In this document: positions 51,903-62,002 of the stretch, piece after piece | How the letters are laid out: each line of letters opens with the position of its first letter | Position numbering within the stretch: position 1 is the stretch's first letter | DNA from: Paraphaeosphaeria minitans | Taxonomy: Eukaryota; Ascomycota; Dothideomycetes; Pleosporales; Didymosphaeriaceae | Direction of reading: 5' to 3' | Length of the DNA stretch: 64,000 nt | NCBI GenBank assembly: GCA_015832175.1 | Contig: WJXW01000008.1 | Coordinates: 1,488,001-1,552,000, forward strand | Made by a program: the position numbers and the translations under genes | Notes under the pieces: generated by a model | The model's database searches: none | The model's input: only the letters and a program-made list of their open reading frames with translations | Told to the model about the DNA's origin: nothing

Positions 51903-54893
51903 ATGGCTTCAAGCGCGAGTTCAGTCTCCTCGGAGCGGCTCGATCCAAATCTTCCTGGGGCATTCCCCCATAGCAACGCCAGCCAGACTCAGATCTCCAC
52001 GACTCATCAAAGTCTCACGCAAGCGCTGTACGCGCGCAGGGCCGAGTACACACGACCACGCCATGTGCGCATCAAAGTAGGGTCCTGGAATACGGCGGGC
52101 CTGAAAGGCGTGGAACAAGACATTGGAGCCTGGTTCGTACACGGAAAAGGCATCGAGGAATCGCTAGCCGGTCTCGGTGTCGGAGAATCCTATGCCAAAG
52201 ACGCTTCTGCCAAAGAAAGCATATCGGCTCAGGAAGCACGACGAACATCGCTCGCACCTACCGTGCCTAGAAACGACGCAGCCGCTGTCGCCAGCAACGA
52301 AGACATCGGACTCTATGTGCTGGGTCTACAGGAAGTGGTGGACATATCGTCTGCCACTGAAGCATTGCGGCCGTACACAGATCCCAGTGTCGCCAATAAG
52401 TGGAAAGCGAGCCTTGCTGCCGCCTTACCTAATGGCTACCAGCTTGTGGCAGAACAGCAGCTGATCGGCCTGCTTCTCCTCATCTATGCTTCGCCAGAGG
52501 TGCACCCGCATGTCAAGTCAGTCAGCACCACTAGTGTTGGCACTGGTCTCATGGGATATATGGGAAACAAAGGCGCTGTTACGGCTAGGATTGTCCTAGG
52601 CGAGACCACTCGACTCGTTTTCGTAAACTCTCATCTCTCTGCAGGTGCTGATAAGACTTCATTGGAACGGAGGAACTGGGACGCGAACCAGATCGCGAGT
52701 CGCACACGCTTCGACCCCATCACTGATGCCATGGACTTGTGTCAGGGGCAGGGAGAGGGTATAGGTGACGAGGACTTTGCATTCTGGTTCGGAGATCTCA
52801 ATTATCGCTTGGAAGGCATGCCAGGGGAGGATGTGCGACGACTGCTTACCGTGCACACCCAGGCTCACGATAAAGAGGATGTAAAGGACAATGCTTCCAC
52901 CTCTGGCGACTCTGGTTATGCCTCGAAACGAGACACTGAAGATGATATTCCTATCCCTCCAGAACTGGACCCTGCAAGCCTCCGTACGACCATCAACTCC
53001 CTCCTGCCCCACGACGAACTCCGGCAGCAACAGAAGGCTGGTAAAGCGTTCCATGATGGCTGGGAAGAGGGTCCAATCCGTTTTCTTCCAACGTACAAGT
53101 ACGATGTGGGCAAAGTCGGGGGCTTCGATTCTAGTGAGAAGCGACGTGGGCCTAGTTGGTGCGACCGCATCCTATATCGGACCAGAGCATCAAGACATCA
53201 ATACAGCCTCAAGAGGAAAGAACAAGAGGAATCTCGAAAGAAGGATGAAGAAATGAAAGCGAAAGGGCTTGATCGAGATAACGACGTCTTGTACGACTAT
53301 GACCCCGATACCGATGGTGACAAGGACGATAGCTACGATGAATACGACGAATCACAAGATCCAGAGCCCGAGATCGTCCCAACTAAGGCAGGGTTCTCAG
53401 ATGAGTTCCTCTTGGAGTCTTATACATCGCATTTGCGAGTTATATCGTCGGACCACAAACCTCTAGAAGCTCTGTTCTCATTAAAGTACGACGCGGTAAT
53501 TCCAGAACTGAAGACCGCGATACACCAGGAAGTTGCCCGCGAACTTGACCGCCAAGAAAACGAAGGCCGTCCGTCTATTGCGCTGGTAGTCGATCACTCT
53601 ACCCATACTTTTGAACACAAGGATACAACTGACAGCAACTTTGATGGGGTCGACTTTGGCGATGTTTCTTATGGCAAGTCAAGACGTCGGAACATCACAA
53701 TCGCAAACACCGGCAGAGTGCCAGCAACGTTCGGTTTTGCGATGCGTCCAGTTGACCAGAACCAGCCAGAAGGGGCATTCCCGCCCTGGCTCAAAGTTCG
53801 ATTTGAGCGGGAATTTGATACGGCCTCGAAGTTAGCTTCAAATGAGATGGATGCACAATATACATTGCATCCCGCAGATGTGTGCAATGCCGAGTTGAAG
53901 CTGAAAGTAGACAGCCCAGACATGGTACGGCTACTGAACGAAGGCACGTCATCTTTAGACGATGTCCTTGTTCTACGAGTTCAAAATGGCCGCGACCACT
54001 TCCTTCCTCTACGGGCACATTGGCAACCGTCATCCCTCACGCGCGCGGTTGAAAAACTCGTTAAAATCCCCGAAGGCGGCATCCGCAAGCTTCAGGGCCA
54101 GAAGCCGGACGGAGAAGTGAGATGGTCGGTGCCCCGGGAGATATTTCGGCTGACGGGGATACTAGAAGACATGACGGAGCGCGCACTCGCCGAGTGGGAC
54201 ATGACAGGTCATGAAGGGGACAAGGATAACGCGCCTTGGCAGCACAACGCTGCGTGGCCGTTTGTCAGCCAGGAGAAGAACTCTGGGGACGAGGAAGTCA
54301 TAGGAGGCATTATCGAATCGCTCGATTGCGACGAGTCTTTTGACCTAGCTTTCCCGGTAGGCATGCGGCCTAAGGAGAAAACGGAGTATCTTGCCGATGC
54401 ACTCCTGCTCTTCTTACGAGCTCTCTATGGTGGCGTGATAACCAAAAGCCTTTGGGACAAGCTCGAAGAAGGCATCACCACGCGCGAGCAATTGAAGCAG
54501 CACCTCGACCGCGATGATGAAAAGATGTGGGCCCTCGAGATCCTCGCCACCGCCCCAAATCACAACGCCACGTTTCTCCTGCTCATCTCCATGCTGCAGA
54601 ATATCACGCACCAGATAGCGGAAGCGGGAAAGGCGGATCTTTCGACGCCGCGCGCGAGCACGGAGCTTCCTGCTTCGCCGAGAGCGCCGGTCAGAAGGAG
54701 GACGCTGAGTAGGGTTCCCGACATAGCGATCAGGCAGCTAATTCATAGGAATTATGCGACGGTCTTTGCGGATCTGATGATTAGGGGGACGAGTGCGGAG
54801 ACGATGAGGGACAAGGATAGGGCGGTGAGGAGGGAGAGGATGGTTAGGGTGGTAGAGCTGTTCCTCAAGAACGAGGATGATGGGACTGGGTGA
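51903..54893 (+). CDS. OCRL-like inositol polyphosphate 5-phosphatase
   Basis: Removes the 5-phosphate of PI(4,5)P2 and related lipids on Golgi/endosomal or plasma membranes. Single exon, 996 aa from ATG in CCATCGCCATGG. The catalytic domain spans about residues 55-530: IKVGSWNTAGLKG, YVLGLQEVV, GLMGYMGNKGAV, FVNSHLSAG, FWFGDLNYRL, FLPTYKYDVG, RRGPSWCDRILYR and SSDHKPLEALF. These are the standard 5-phosphatase motifs. An acidic insertion (DYDPDTDGDKDDSYDEYDE) lies before the last motif. Next is an ASH-like beta domain (YGKSRRRNITIANTGRVPATFGF) and a helical RhoGAP-like module (VPREIFRLTGILED ... TEYLADALLLFLRAL ... YATVFADLMIRG). Phosphatase plus ASH plus RhoGAP-like is the OCRL/INPP5B order, not the Sac1-containing synaptojanin order. 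Confidence 0.9.
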   Translation: MASSASSVSSERLDPNLPGAFPHSNASQTQISTTHQSLTQALYARRAEYTRPRHVRIKVGSWNTAGLKGVEQDIGAWFVHGKGIEESLAGLGVGESYAKDASAKESISAQEARRTSLAPTVPRNDAAAVASNEDIGLYVLGLQEVVDISSATEALRPYTDPSVANKWKASLAAALPNGYQLVAEQQLIGLLLLIYASPEVHPHVKSVSTTSVGTGLMGYMGNKGAVTARIVLGETTRLVFVNSHLSAGADKTSLERRNWDANQIASRTRFDPITDAMDLCQGQGEGIGDEDFAFWFGDLNYRLEGMPGEDVRRLLTVHTQAHDKEDVKDNASTSGDSGYASKRDTEDDIPIPPELDPASLRTTINSLLPHDELRQQQKAGKAFHDGWEEGPIRFLPTYKYDVGKVGGFDSSEKRRGPSWCDRILYRTRASRHQYSLKRKEQEESRKKDEEMKAKGLDRDNDVLYDYDPDTDGDKDDSYDEYDESQDPEPEIVPTKAGFSDEFLLESYTSHLRVISSDHKPLEALFSLKYDAVIPELKTAIHQEVARELDRQENEGRPSIALVVDHSTHTFEHKDTTDSNFDGVDFGDVSYGKSRRRNITIANTGRVPATFGFAMRPVDQNQPEGAFPPWLKVRFEREFDTASKLASNEMDAQYTLHPADVCNAELKLKVDSPDMVRLLNEGTSSLDDVLVLRVQNGRDHFLPLRAHWQPSSLTRAVEKLVKIPEGGIRKLQGQKPDGEVRWSVPREIFRLTGILEDMTERALAEWDMTGHEGDKDNAPWQHNAAWPFVSQEKNSGDEEVIGGIIESLDCDESFDLAFPVGMRPKEKTEYLADALLLFLRALYGGVITKSLWDKLEEGITTREQLKQHLDRDDEKMWALEILATAPNHNATFLLLISMLQNITHQIAEAGKADLSTPRASTELPASPRAPVRRRTLSRVPDIAIRQLIHRNYATVFADLMIRGTSAETMRDKDRAVRRERMVRVVELFLKNEDDGTG

Positions 54894-56971
54894 AATAGAG
54901 TAGGGTTCTCGATATCTCGAAGATACCTGGAATACGATCCGAGCACGTAGTAGCGCCGTATACGGCGTGCTTGTGGAGGCCAAACAGGGCTTAGCACCCA
55001 CACGGATCGAAGCGCCATCTTTCCGATACATCTTTGCAGACATGAATATAGCAGCAAACCCACCTCTTTCTATTTCTCTCTGAGCGCTTCCCACCGCAGC
55101 CCTTTATTGTTTGCAGATGCCGTCGCTGACGCGTTACTCCCCACACCTTGTTATATAGCTCAATTTGCCTGTCGATAGAATAGCGTCAACAGCCTCTTCA
55201 GAAATGGCCACGGCGCGGCATCTCTATCTACTACAGTTTACGAAGCAGCACTGTTAATTGTGCAAGTCTTGAGGAGACGAATTCCGCATCGCTCGCTTGA
55301 CGGGCCTTCGCTCTCCTTCTCCAGTACGGCGTTTCCAGAGCCTGCACTTGGAACAGGACAAGTGCGAGTAGAGCTCCAGCAACGCCAAAGGACCGCGCCT
55401 TTGCGCGCAAGTATGTCTAAATGTTTTCATTCGTGGAGCTACTTGACCGACGGCACAACCTCACGCCGATTATCTCCGCTGTCCCGCATGGGCCGGGTCA
55501 CAACAATCCGCTGACTCACAAGTTACAACAACTGCCAGGTCATCACGAGCTATGCCCAATTGCACCAGCCTTACTTTCCACAGCAGCACTATTGCGTTTG
55601 TTATTAACTTATTTGAGTGCTCTCATTTGAGGGACCAACTTGATTTATTCTGCGTGGGCCCATAAACTTCCCCGCGGAAGGCCTGAGCCTATTTGAACCG
55701 TTGTTGATTGCCGATCGAGCAAATATCTTCACTGTTCGACGAACTCGCAGCAGTGCAATCCCCATGTTCATGAAAGAGCTAAGAATCACTGGATGTCTTC
55801 ATCCATAAAATATTTCCGCTTGCTTGTTAACCCCTGTCCCGCACTGTTAGTAATGTTGCTACCGCTTACGTACACGAGGAAGCCGAATGGGTAGGTACCC
55901 TTTCGGGCTCCGTGCAAGTAGAGGCTCGGAATAACCGATCTCGGCTTCCGGGTCCCAATTTGCCTCTAGAGTCCTCGTTTTCATAATTACCCAGGTATAA
56001 GAGCACTGGCCTGACATACTCCATTCGATTAGCGGGCTTTGGCACCTTCACAAGGCCATGGGAAACAAACGCCCGGAACTTCTCGAACGTCTTGACCGTT
56101 TTCGCTTCATCTTCATCCCATACCAATGGCGCTTATTGATATTCGCAAACATCACGGCTTACGATATCGCTTAACTTAAGTTTCCTCTTGCATGCCAATT
56201 ACTTGATGGTGTGGAGCGGTAGGAGTATATGAATCCGATTCGCGACATTGTATGGAATGTTGCAGTTCTACCTTTCGGTCTGCCTTAAAATGAACCACGC
56301 CGAAGCCAACAGCGTAGCCTGCTTACATTGGCTGTTTACAACATTCCTGTTTTGGCACCCATCGGGGTCCTGTTTCGCTGCATCTTCAAAAGCACGCGAG
56401 GAGCTCTGTAAGCCAGTGGTTGAGAACACACCGCACTTGCTTGCTTTCTTATGTTGCATTCCCGTAAGAATTGGTAGGTAGCGCGATGGTCGAAATCCAT
56501 GTCTGCTTTTGCCCTTTTCTTTTCGTTCGTGGAGCAGATAATCTTATGTGCAAGTAGGTAGATTGACATCAAATTGCAGTGTAAGGAACCTCTAATGAAC
56601 TTGACTGCAAATCCGCCGTATAACTCCCACCATCTGCGTCTATCTTCTTCGTGCCCGATCATCGTGTCCAAGCTTACGCATCGATAGGTACCAGAGCTCT
56701 CTCCTTATCTCAAAAAGCTAATCCAACCACCCGCAGACTTCTAAAAATCCGTGCTGGATTAGGCAGTGTGAAGGAAGAGAATTCCTACCATACTCATCCG
56801 CTCCCTACAGGCCCAACCATCCAGCCTTACATGCTCGCATTGATATCCAAGCTCATTCTCTAGGTAAAACAAAAGCAGAAGCACCTACACTACCGTACGC
56901 ACCAAAGAAAGCCGACGCAGGACACAGCAGCAGTCGGTGAGAGGAGACCTCGCCCCTCGGCAAAAAAATGT
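54894..56971. other. Gene-poor spacer, 2.1 kb
   Basis: Between the phosphatase stop and the tRNA gene. Open frames up to 86 codons were looked at; the frame at 55866-56126 (-) has protein-like composition but no start context or homology I recognise. Nothing else seen. Confidence 0.5.
56962..56968 (-). terminator. Pol III terminator
   Basis: Seven T on the minus strand, three bases after the tRNA 3' end. Confidence 0.8.
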
Positions 56972-57063
56972 TGCGACCATCGGGACTCGAACCCGAGCCT
57001 GAAGCAAACTCGCCATGGAGAGGACAATGGGAAGCTTCAATTCTACCCCTAAACTATAGTCGC
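56972..57063 (-). tRNA. tRNA-Gly (CCC anticodon) with 21-nt intron
   Basis: Minus strand. Acceptor stem GCGACTA/TGGTCGC with one wobble pair; D arm GTTT-AGGGGTA-GAAT; anticodon stem GAAGC/GCTTC; loop TTCCCA-(intron)-T. That gives anticodon CCC with U33 and A37. The T arm is TCGGG-TTCGAGT-CCCGA, containing the B box GGTTCGAGTCC, and the discriminator base is A. The intron is 57007..57027, one base after the anticodon as is standard. The mature length is 71 nt. Shifting the stem by one base would give UCC but leaves C at 37, so CCC is preferred. Confidence 0.88.
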
Positions 57064-58627
57064 GCGCATTAGGACACACGCATTGAAACGCGTAACCAAG
57101 AATTCATGTCATTCGTCTAAGAACGATGCCAAAGTCCGTATTTCAAATATATATATTTCAGCGAACGCTATTAGAATCGCGCGTACGGTTAACATCGCAC
57201 GAAATGAACACAGGTGTCATCTTCGGTTGTGCGGTGGGGCCTTGGATGGATGGTGGGAATGGAGGGGTAAAAGCACTTGTGTCGGCAAATGACGCAGCGA
57301 TGCCGGGACGACGGGTGAGCGAACCAAGAGCGACACCCAGGCGAGCCGATTCTGATACCATAAGAGAGGGTAATTGGGCATTAGAAGATGCATGGATGCA
57401 TCTCGATAGAAATAAAGGAGTTTGATAAAGAGGAGGTGGACAGAAAAAACATTCTTTGTTACAAAGGAAGAATTGTGACGGTAGATCCTGTGACTTGGGT
57501 GCAGGGAGCTGATCACGAGCTGCGATGTGACTTTTGGTATTAAACTCAAAGGCGAGGACGAGATTCTAGCAAGTGAATTGATATGCGCCGGTGGGTTTAA
57601 TGTGTTTTCTGACATTCGGACTGGCTGGCTCAACACTCACTCTGAGTGTCCACTCAGGCACTTTGAATAACCTCCATGCCCTCCCTAACATCTCTGTTCT
57701 TCCTATTACTGCAGCCTGACTCTACCTTCCCAAAGCTCCCCACACTCTTTTTCTCCTTCAAACCATGTGACTAAACACACAACTCACCCAACATCTCTTC
57801 TCCCCTCGTAACCGGAGTTTTCTACTCCAAATCTACCCACGCCCCCTCATCCCTTTCATCAAGCGCCCTCTGAAACTCAAACACCCCATCCTGCACCCAC
57901 CGCCCAATCCGCGGCGCAAACACCCTGCGGAACCTCGACAGGAAAATACAGAACCTCAAAATAAGATATTCAAGAAAGTGACAACCGTGGCGAAAAAAAT
58001 TCAATACGACAAGCGCAAACGCATTCACATTCGCAGCCTATGTGCAACATTGCAAGTCGTCTGTCTACAAAGTTCGACAGTGTCTTTCTCAGCAATGTTC
58101 AGACCAAAACGCTTGCTCATATCCAGGATGCCTGGATCCATAACCGCCGCATGTCAACATTGTGGGGATCTGAGCCAAGGGTTGATTTTGGACATGTAAA
58201 GGTGAAGGATCCAAGACAAGTGTCAAGACTGCGAGCAGACGTGGCGTAGATTTATTCACGTGAGTAAGGCGGGCATCTGGGAGGTATCCGTTCAGCTGAT
58301 AGAGCGGGATGCAATGTATTGCGAGTGTGACATGAACTGTGTCAAAAGGCGCTGTACCAAATCAGGTGCGTTCAAACAACAACACTGCTGATGGTGTGAA
58401 CGTGCTCTATGGGCGCAGAAAATGGATTCGAGACGCATGGACTCAAGATGCATATGTAGGAAAGGAAATTGTATAAGGTTGTGATTTATCGCAGCGCAAG
58501 CTCCAGATGTCTCCAGCGTACCGAAAACCGTGGGTCATTCGGCGGCACCGACCCACCCCAAAGCTCACGCACATCAACACCACCGCTGCACCTTTCCGCC
58601 GCACTGCACCCACCCGCGCTCCCAGCC
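57064..58627. other. Intergenic, 1.6 kb
   Basis: Between the tRNA gene and GET4. Contains poly-purine and pyrimidine stretches; a 139-codon frame at 57217-57636 (-) is Ser/Pro-rich and not supported. The last ~150 bp are the GET4 promoter and leader. Confidence 0.5.
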
Positions 58628-59689
58628 ATGTCTTCCAAGATAGACAAGACGATCCAGCGCCAGCAGGAGAAGTACTTTCCTGTCCATCCAAATTCCCCGC
58701 ACCCGCATACTGACACCCCGCAGGATCGCAGAGGGCCAGTTCTACGAAGCCCACCAGCAGCTCCGCGTCATCGCCGCGCGCTACGTCAAGACCTCCAACT
58801 GGGAAGCCGCCACCGACATCCTCTTCCGGGGCGCGCAGTCGCTTCTGCAAGCCGGGCAGGGCGGCTCCGGCGGCGACCTGTGCATATTCCTGCTCGAGGT
58901 GTTCCACAAGAGCGAGACGAAGCCGGATGCGGGGAGCAAGGGGAAGCTGCTGAGCTTGCTGCGCGCGTTCCCGAAGAATGAGCCTACGCGGAAGAAGTTT
59001 GTGAACGAGATGGTGGGGTGGAGCGCGAAATGGGGCGAGTATCCTGCGGGCGACCCCGAGATCCATCATGTGGCTGGGACGCTGTACGCTGAGGGTGCGT
59101 ACATGCCTCTTTTCACCATTCGCGCATACTGACATCTATAGGTCTTGAGCCCTACGACGCAGAGCGGCATCTCATCATCGGCACCAAGGACTCCCCCGAA
59201 GCACTCGCAAGCCTCGAGTACTCCTGGTACACCTCGGACGACTCGCACACCGCGCCCCTCTACGCCGCCCGCGGTACCCTTCCCTACCTCCTCGCCGGCA
59301 ACCTGCGCGCCGCAAACAAGTACTTCCTCCTCTTCACATCGTACCTCGCGAGGAACCCATCCCTTGCCACGCAAGAAGTCTCCACAAAGTCGTCAGACCT
59401 GCGCGTCTACCCTTCACTACCGTTGTTGAACTTCCTTGGACTACTTCTGCTGGCCGTGGAGCGTGGCGACCCCAGTCTGTTCAGGCAGCTGAAGAGCCAC
59501 TATGCGAGCCATTTGAAGGATGTGAACTGGACCGAGGCGCTCGATACTATTGGGGAGATGTACTTTAACATTAAGATTCCCAGGCAAGGGAATCCCATGT
59601 TCGATATGCTTGGTAGTATGTTCGGAGGTGGGATGGGAGGCGGAGCTACAAAGCCGGCGAAGAAGCCGCCTGTGGCAGGTCTTGATTGA
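58628..59689 (+). CDS. GET4: GET complex subunit Get4
   Basis: Part of the cytosolic Get4-Get5 bridge that hands tail-anchored proteins from Sgt2 to Get3. Model: join(58628..58671, 58724..59094, 59142..59689), 320 aa, introns of 52 and 47 nt. The protein is an all-helical TPR-like repeat: KIAEGQFYEAHQQLRVIAARY, NWEAATDILFRGAQSLLQ, LCIFLLEVFHKSE, KFVNEMVGWSAKWGEYPAGDP, and AERHLIIGTKDSPEALASLEY. It ends LPLLNFLGLLLLAVERGDPSLF, IGEMYFNIKIPRQ and a Gly/Met-rich tail. This order and length match Get4/TRC35. No signal or membrane segment. Confidence 0.92.
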
Positions 59690-59994
59690 GAGAGTGTGCG
59701 CGTTAGTCATGAGTTACGACTACACAAGACACGGCTTGATCACAGAAAGGGTTGCATGGTAGGTCGGCAATATACCCTAGCCGGTTTATGTGCTTTGGCA
59801 TATTTGTATGAAGCTGTTTGCGTTTCTCGAAAAGCCTGCACAAAGGCTGTGATGAGGAACTTATGAATTCTTTTGTCTACTCTTTGAGTCTGCGGAATAA
59901 TGGACCATCTGAAGCGAACGTCTGACCTATCCAAACGAACTTTTTTGTGGTCTCCCGCAATGTCATCTATCATTTCGACATTTCCATCGACATC
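59690..59994. other. Convergent intergenic, 305 bp
   Basis: 3' flanks of GET4 (+) and LYS9 (-). Nothing else recognised. Confidence 0.5.
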
Positions 59995-61601
59995 CTACTG
60001 CCTAATGGTCTCCGACTTGAAGCGAACATCATACTTGTCCTCCAAGATCTTCATCAACGGCCTGCAGATCTCGGGATCCATAGGTGCTAACACGCCCTTC
60101 TTGGAGATGGTGCCGTCAAGCACCTGTTGCACAGCAATTGCGCACGGTACACCGACCAGCTTGGCCATGGAAGAGTAGCCCTTGGGATCACCATAGTCGA
60201 CGAGCGTCTCGGTGCGAACATCCTTGCTGCCATCCTTGTTCTCGATTTCGAACCTGTGCTGCAGCATGACCATGTCCCGCTCGCCTTCCTCGTATTGCAT
60301 CTTCTTCTCGAGAGTCGCGCAGAGCGTATCGAGCGGGTTGCCGCGGGGCGTGATCTTCTCGTCGGAGAAGAGGCCGAGCCAGCGAAGACCATTGAGAATG
60401 CGGTCCTTTTCTTCGGTCGAGGGGAACTTGGTACGCGAGCTGATGGCCCAGACAATGTCTTCCTCCGTGTCGCCCTTGGCGCCGACGATCTTTGAAGTGG
60501 CCTCCCTCCAGGAAAGCGTGGAACCCTCTTTGAGGAAATCCTTGGGGTCCTCCACGAGGAAACCGATGTCCACGAGCACCTTGATGTACTCTGGGAAACC
60601 ACCATAGCGCAGGGTGCCACGAACAATGGTCTGTGCCTCGGGGATCAAGTATCGCTCTCTGTAGGGTGTGGAATCGCGGTTGGGGTATGCGACGAAGGCA
60701 AAACCGGGGTAGATGAAGTAGGGTTTGGCCTCTGCCATCAGCTCGGGGCCCTCGACCTCTTTGACCTTGCCGTCCTGCCACCACTTAGCCTGGTTGCGCA
60801 GGGCAAGCAGCACGCCACGCGAGCTCCAAGAGAACTTGTATCCTAGCGGGTTGCCGGATGCCTCGGGCGCGGGCAGACCACCGCAGTATGACTTGAAGGA
60901 GATAATCTTGCCGCCGGCCTTGTGGACATCGTCAATGGTAATGACGGCGGAGAGATGGTCAACACCGGGGTCAACACCAATCTCGTTGAAGACGGTGATG
61001 CCGGCCTCCTTGCACTGAGCATCGAGCTCCTCCATCGCAGGTGAGACGTAGGAGGTCGTGACGACATTCTTCTTCTTGCGGATGGCGGACTTGATGACAG
61101 TCGCGTGGAAGGTGTATGGGATCAAGCTAATGACGAGATCGACCTTGGCCACTTCTGCGTCAAGGGCCTCGTCGTTGGAGACATCGAGCTGTCGATGTTA
61201 GGGGAAGAACAAGCAATATTGGACAGCACTCATACGCTGATAGCAGAGGCATTGCTGATGCCCTTGGCTAACGCCTGTGCCTTTGCGAGTGTCCTGCAGG
61301 CGACCGTGACTTTGACGCCAGAGTTTCCTAGAACCTCAGCGGTAGGCCGCGTGCTACAGAATGTTAGGCGATTGAGCGAAACCTAACAGTGCGATGGTCC
61401 TTACACGAAGCCAGCGCCGAGCAAGAGAACTGAGCTGCAGTAGGTCAGTCGTGATGATTGAGAGTACGACTCGACAATTGAACTCACTGGTTGTTCGTAG
61501 GAGCCCCACCACCAAGCACTTGCTGCATTTTGTCTGGGCGTGATCAGCATTCGCTTAACAAAGTCATCAGTGGTATTCAACATACTTGTAATTGCTTCCA
61601 T
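59995..61601 (-). CDS. LYS9: Saccharopine dehydrogenase (NADP, L-glutamate-forming)
   Basis: Penultimate step of the fungal alpha-aminoadipate lysine pathway: condenses aminoadipate semialdehyde with glutamate to saccharopine. Model: complement(59995..61188, 61236..61353, 61405..61434, 61488..61533, 61586..61601), 467 aa. Four introns; very short 5' exons of 16, 46 and 30 nt. The Rossmann start SVLLLGAGFVTRPTAEVL is assembled across introns. Then VAKVDLVISLIPYTFH, KKKNVVTTSYVSPAME, NEIGVDPGVDHL, YCGGLPAPEASGNPLGYKFSWS, RGTLRYGGFPEYI and a closing IEHRF-type domain with DYGDPKGYSSMAKLVG. The very first exon is less certain than the rest. Length is near the ~450 aa usual for the family. Confidence 0.92.
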
Positions 61602-62002
61602 TATGTGATGTGAGCTTTCAATTGCACAGAAACGAAAGATATAGTGTGATCTCTTATCGGAATCGGAGTGTTGGAAAAATGGTGCGGAGCGTCATCGGAG
61701 CTCTTGCATGCCCCGCACGCCACCGCACAGGGCAAGTGCAGGGGTGTGGAAGCGGGATAGAATTAGGTCACGTGCTCGGCTATCGCCCGGCCGCTCGAGC
61801 CCTGGCGAACATCGAACTCCGGGTCCGTAGGCAGCGACGTTTCATACACTTTTTGTCACGATTTGAACTCCCAGCACCCCGAAATAGACTTCGTATCAAA
61901 TCTGCAATAACGCAATCCGCCTGAGAAAGAACGACATTGAAGAATAGTTGTTATCACTCATTGCGCACCCCTAAAGCGCGTCCGCGCTAGGCATCTGTCA
62001 AC
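61602..62002. promoter_or_regulatory. Divergent promoter LYS9 / SEC15 with an E-box
   Basis: 401 bp between start codons. GTCACGTG at 61767-61774 is a bHLH (Cbf1-type) core. The functional link is unproven. Confidence 0.45.

Noticed and set aside
51535..51963. Long upstream extension of the DCP1 frame
   Set aside because: Arg/Thr-rich, overlaps the phosphatase gene start on the + strand, and unlike Dcp1.
55866..56126. 86-codon minus-strand frame with protein-like composition
   Set aside because: No ATG context, no similarity I can name, and stops directly upstream. Possibly an exon relic, but too weak to call.
57217..57636. 139-codon minus-strand frame
   Set aside because: Low-complexity Ser/Pro/Leu composition, no domain, no splice partners; likely chance in a stop-poor stretch.
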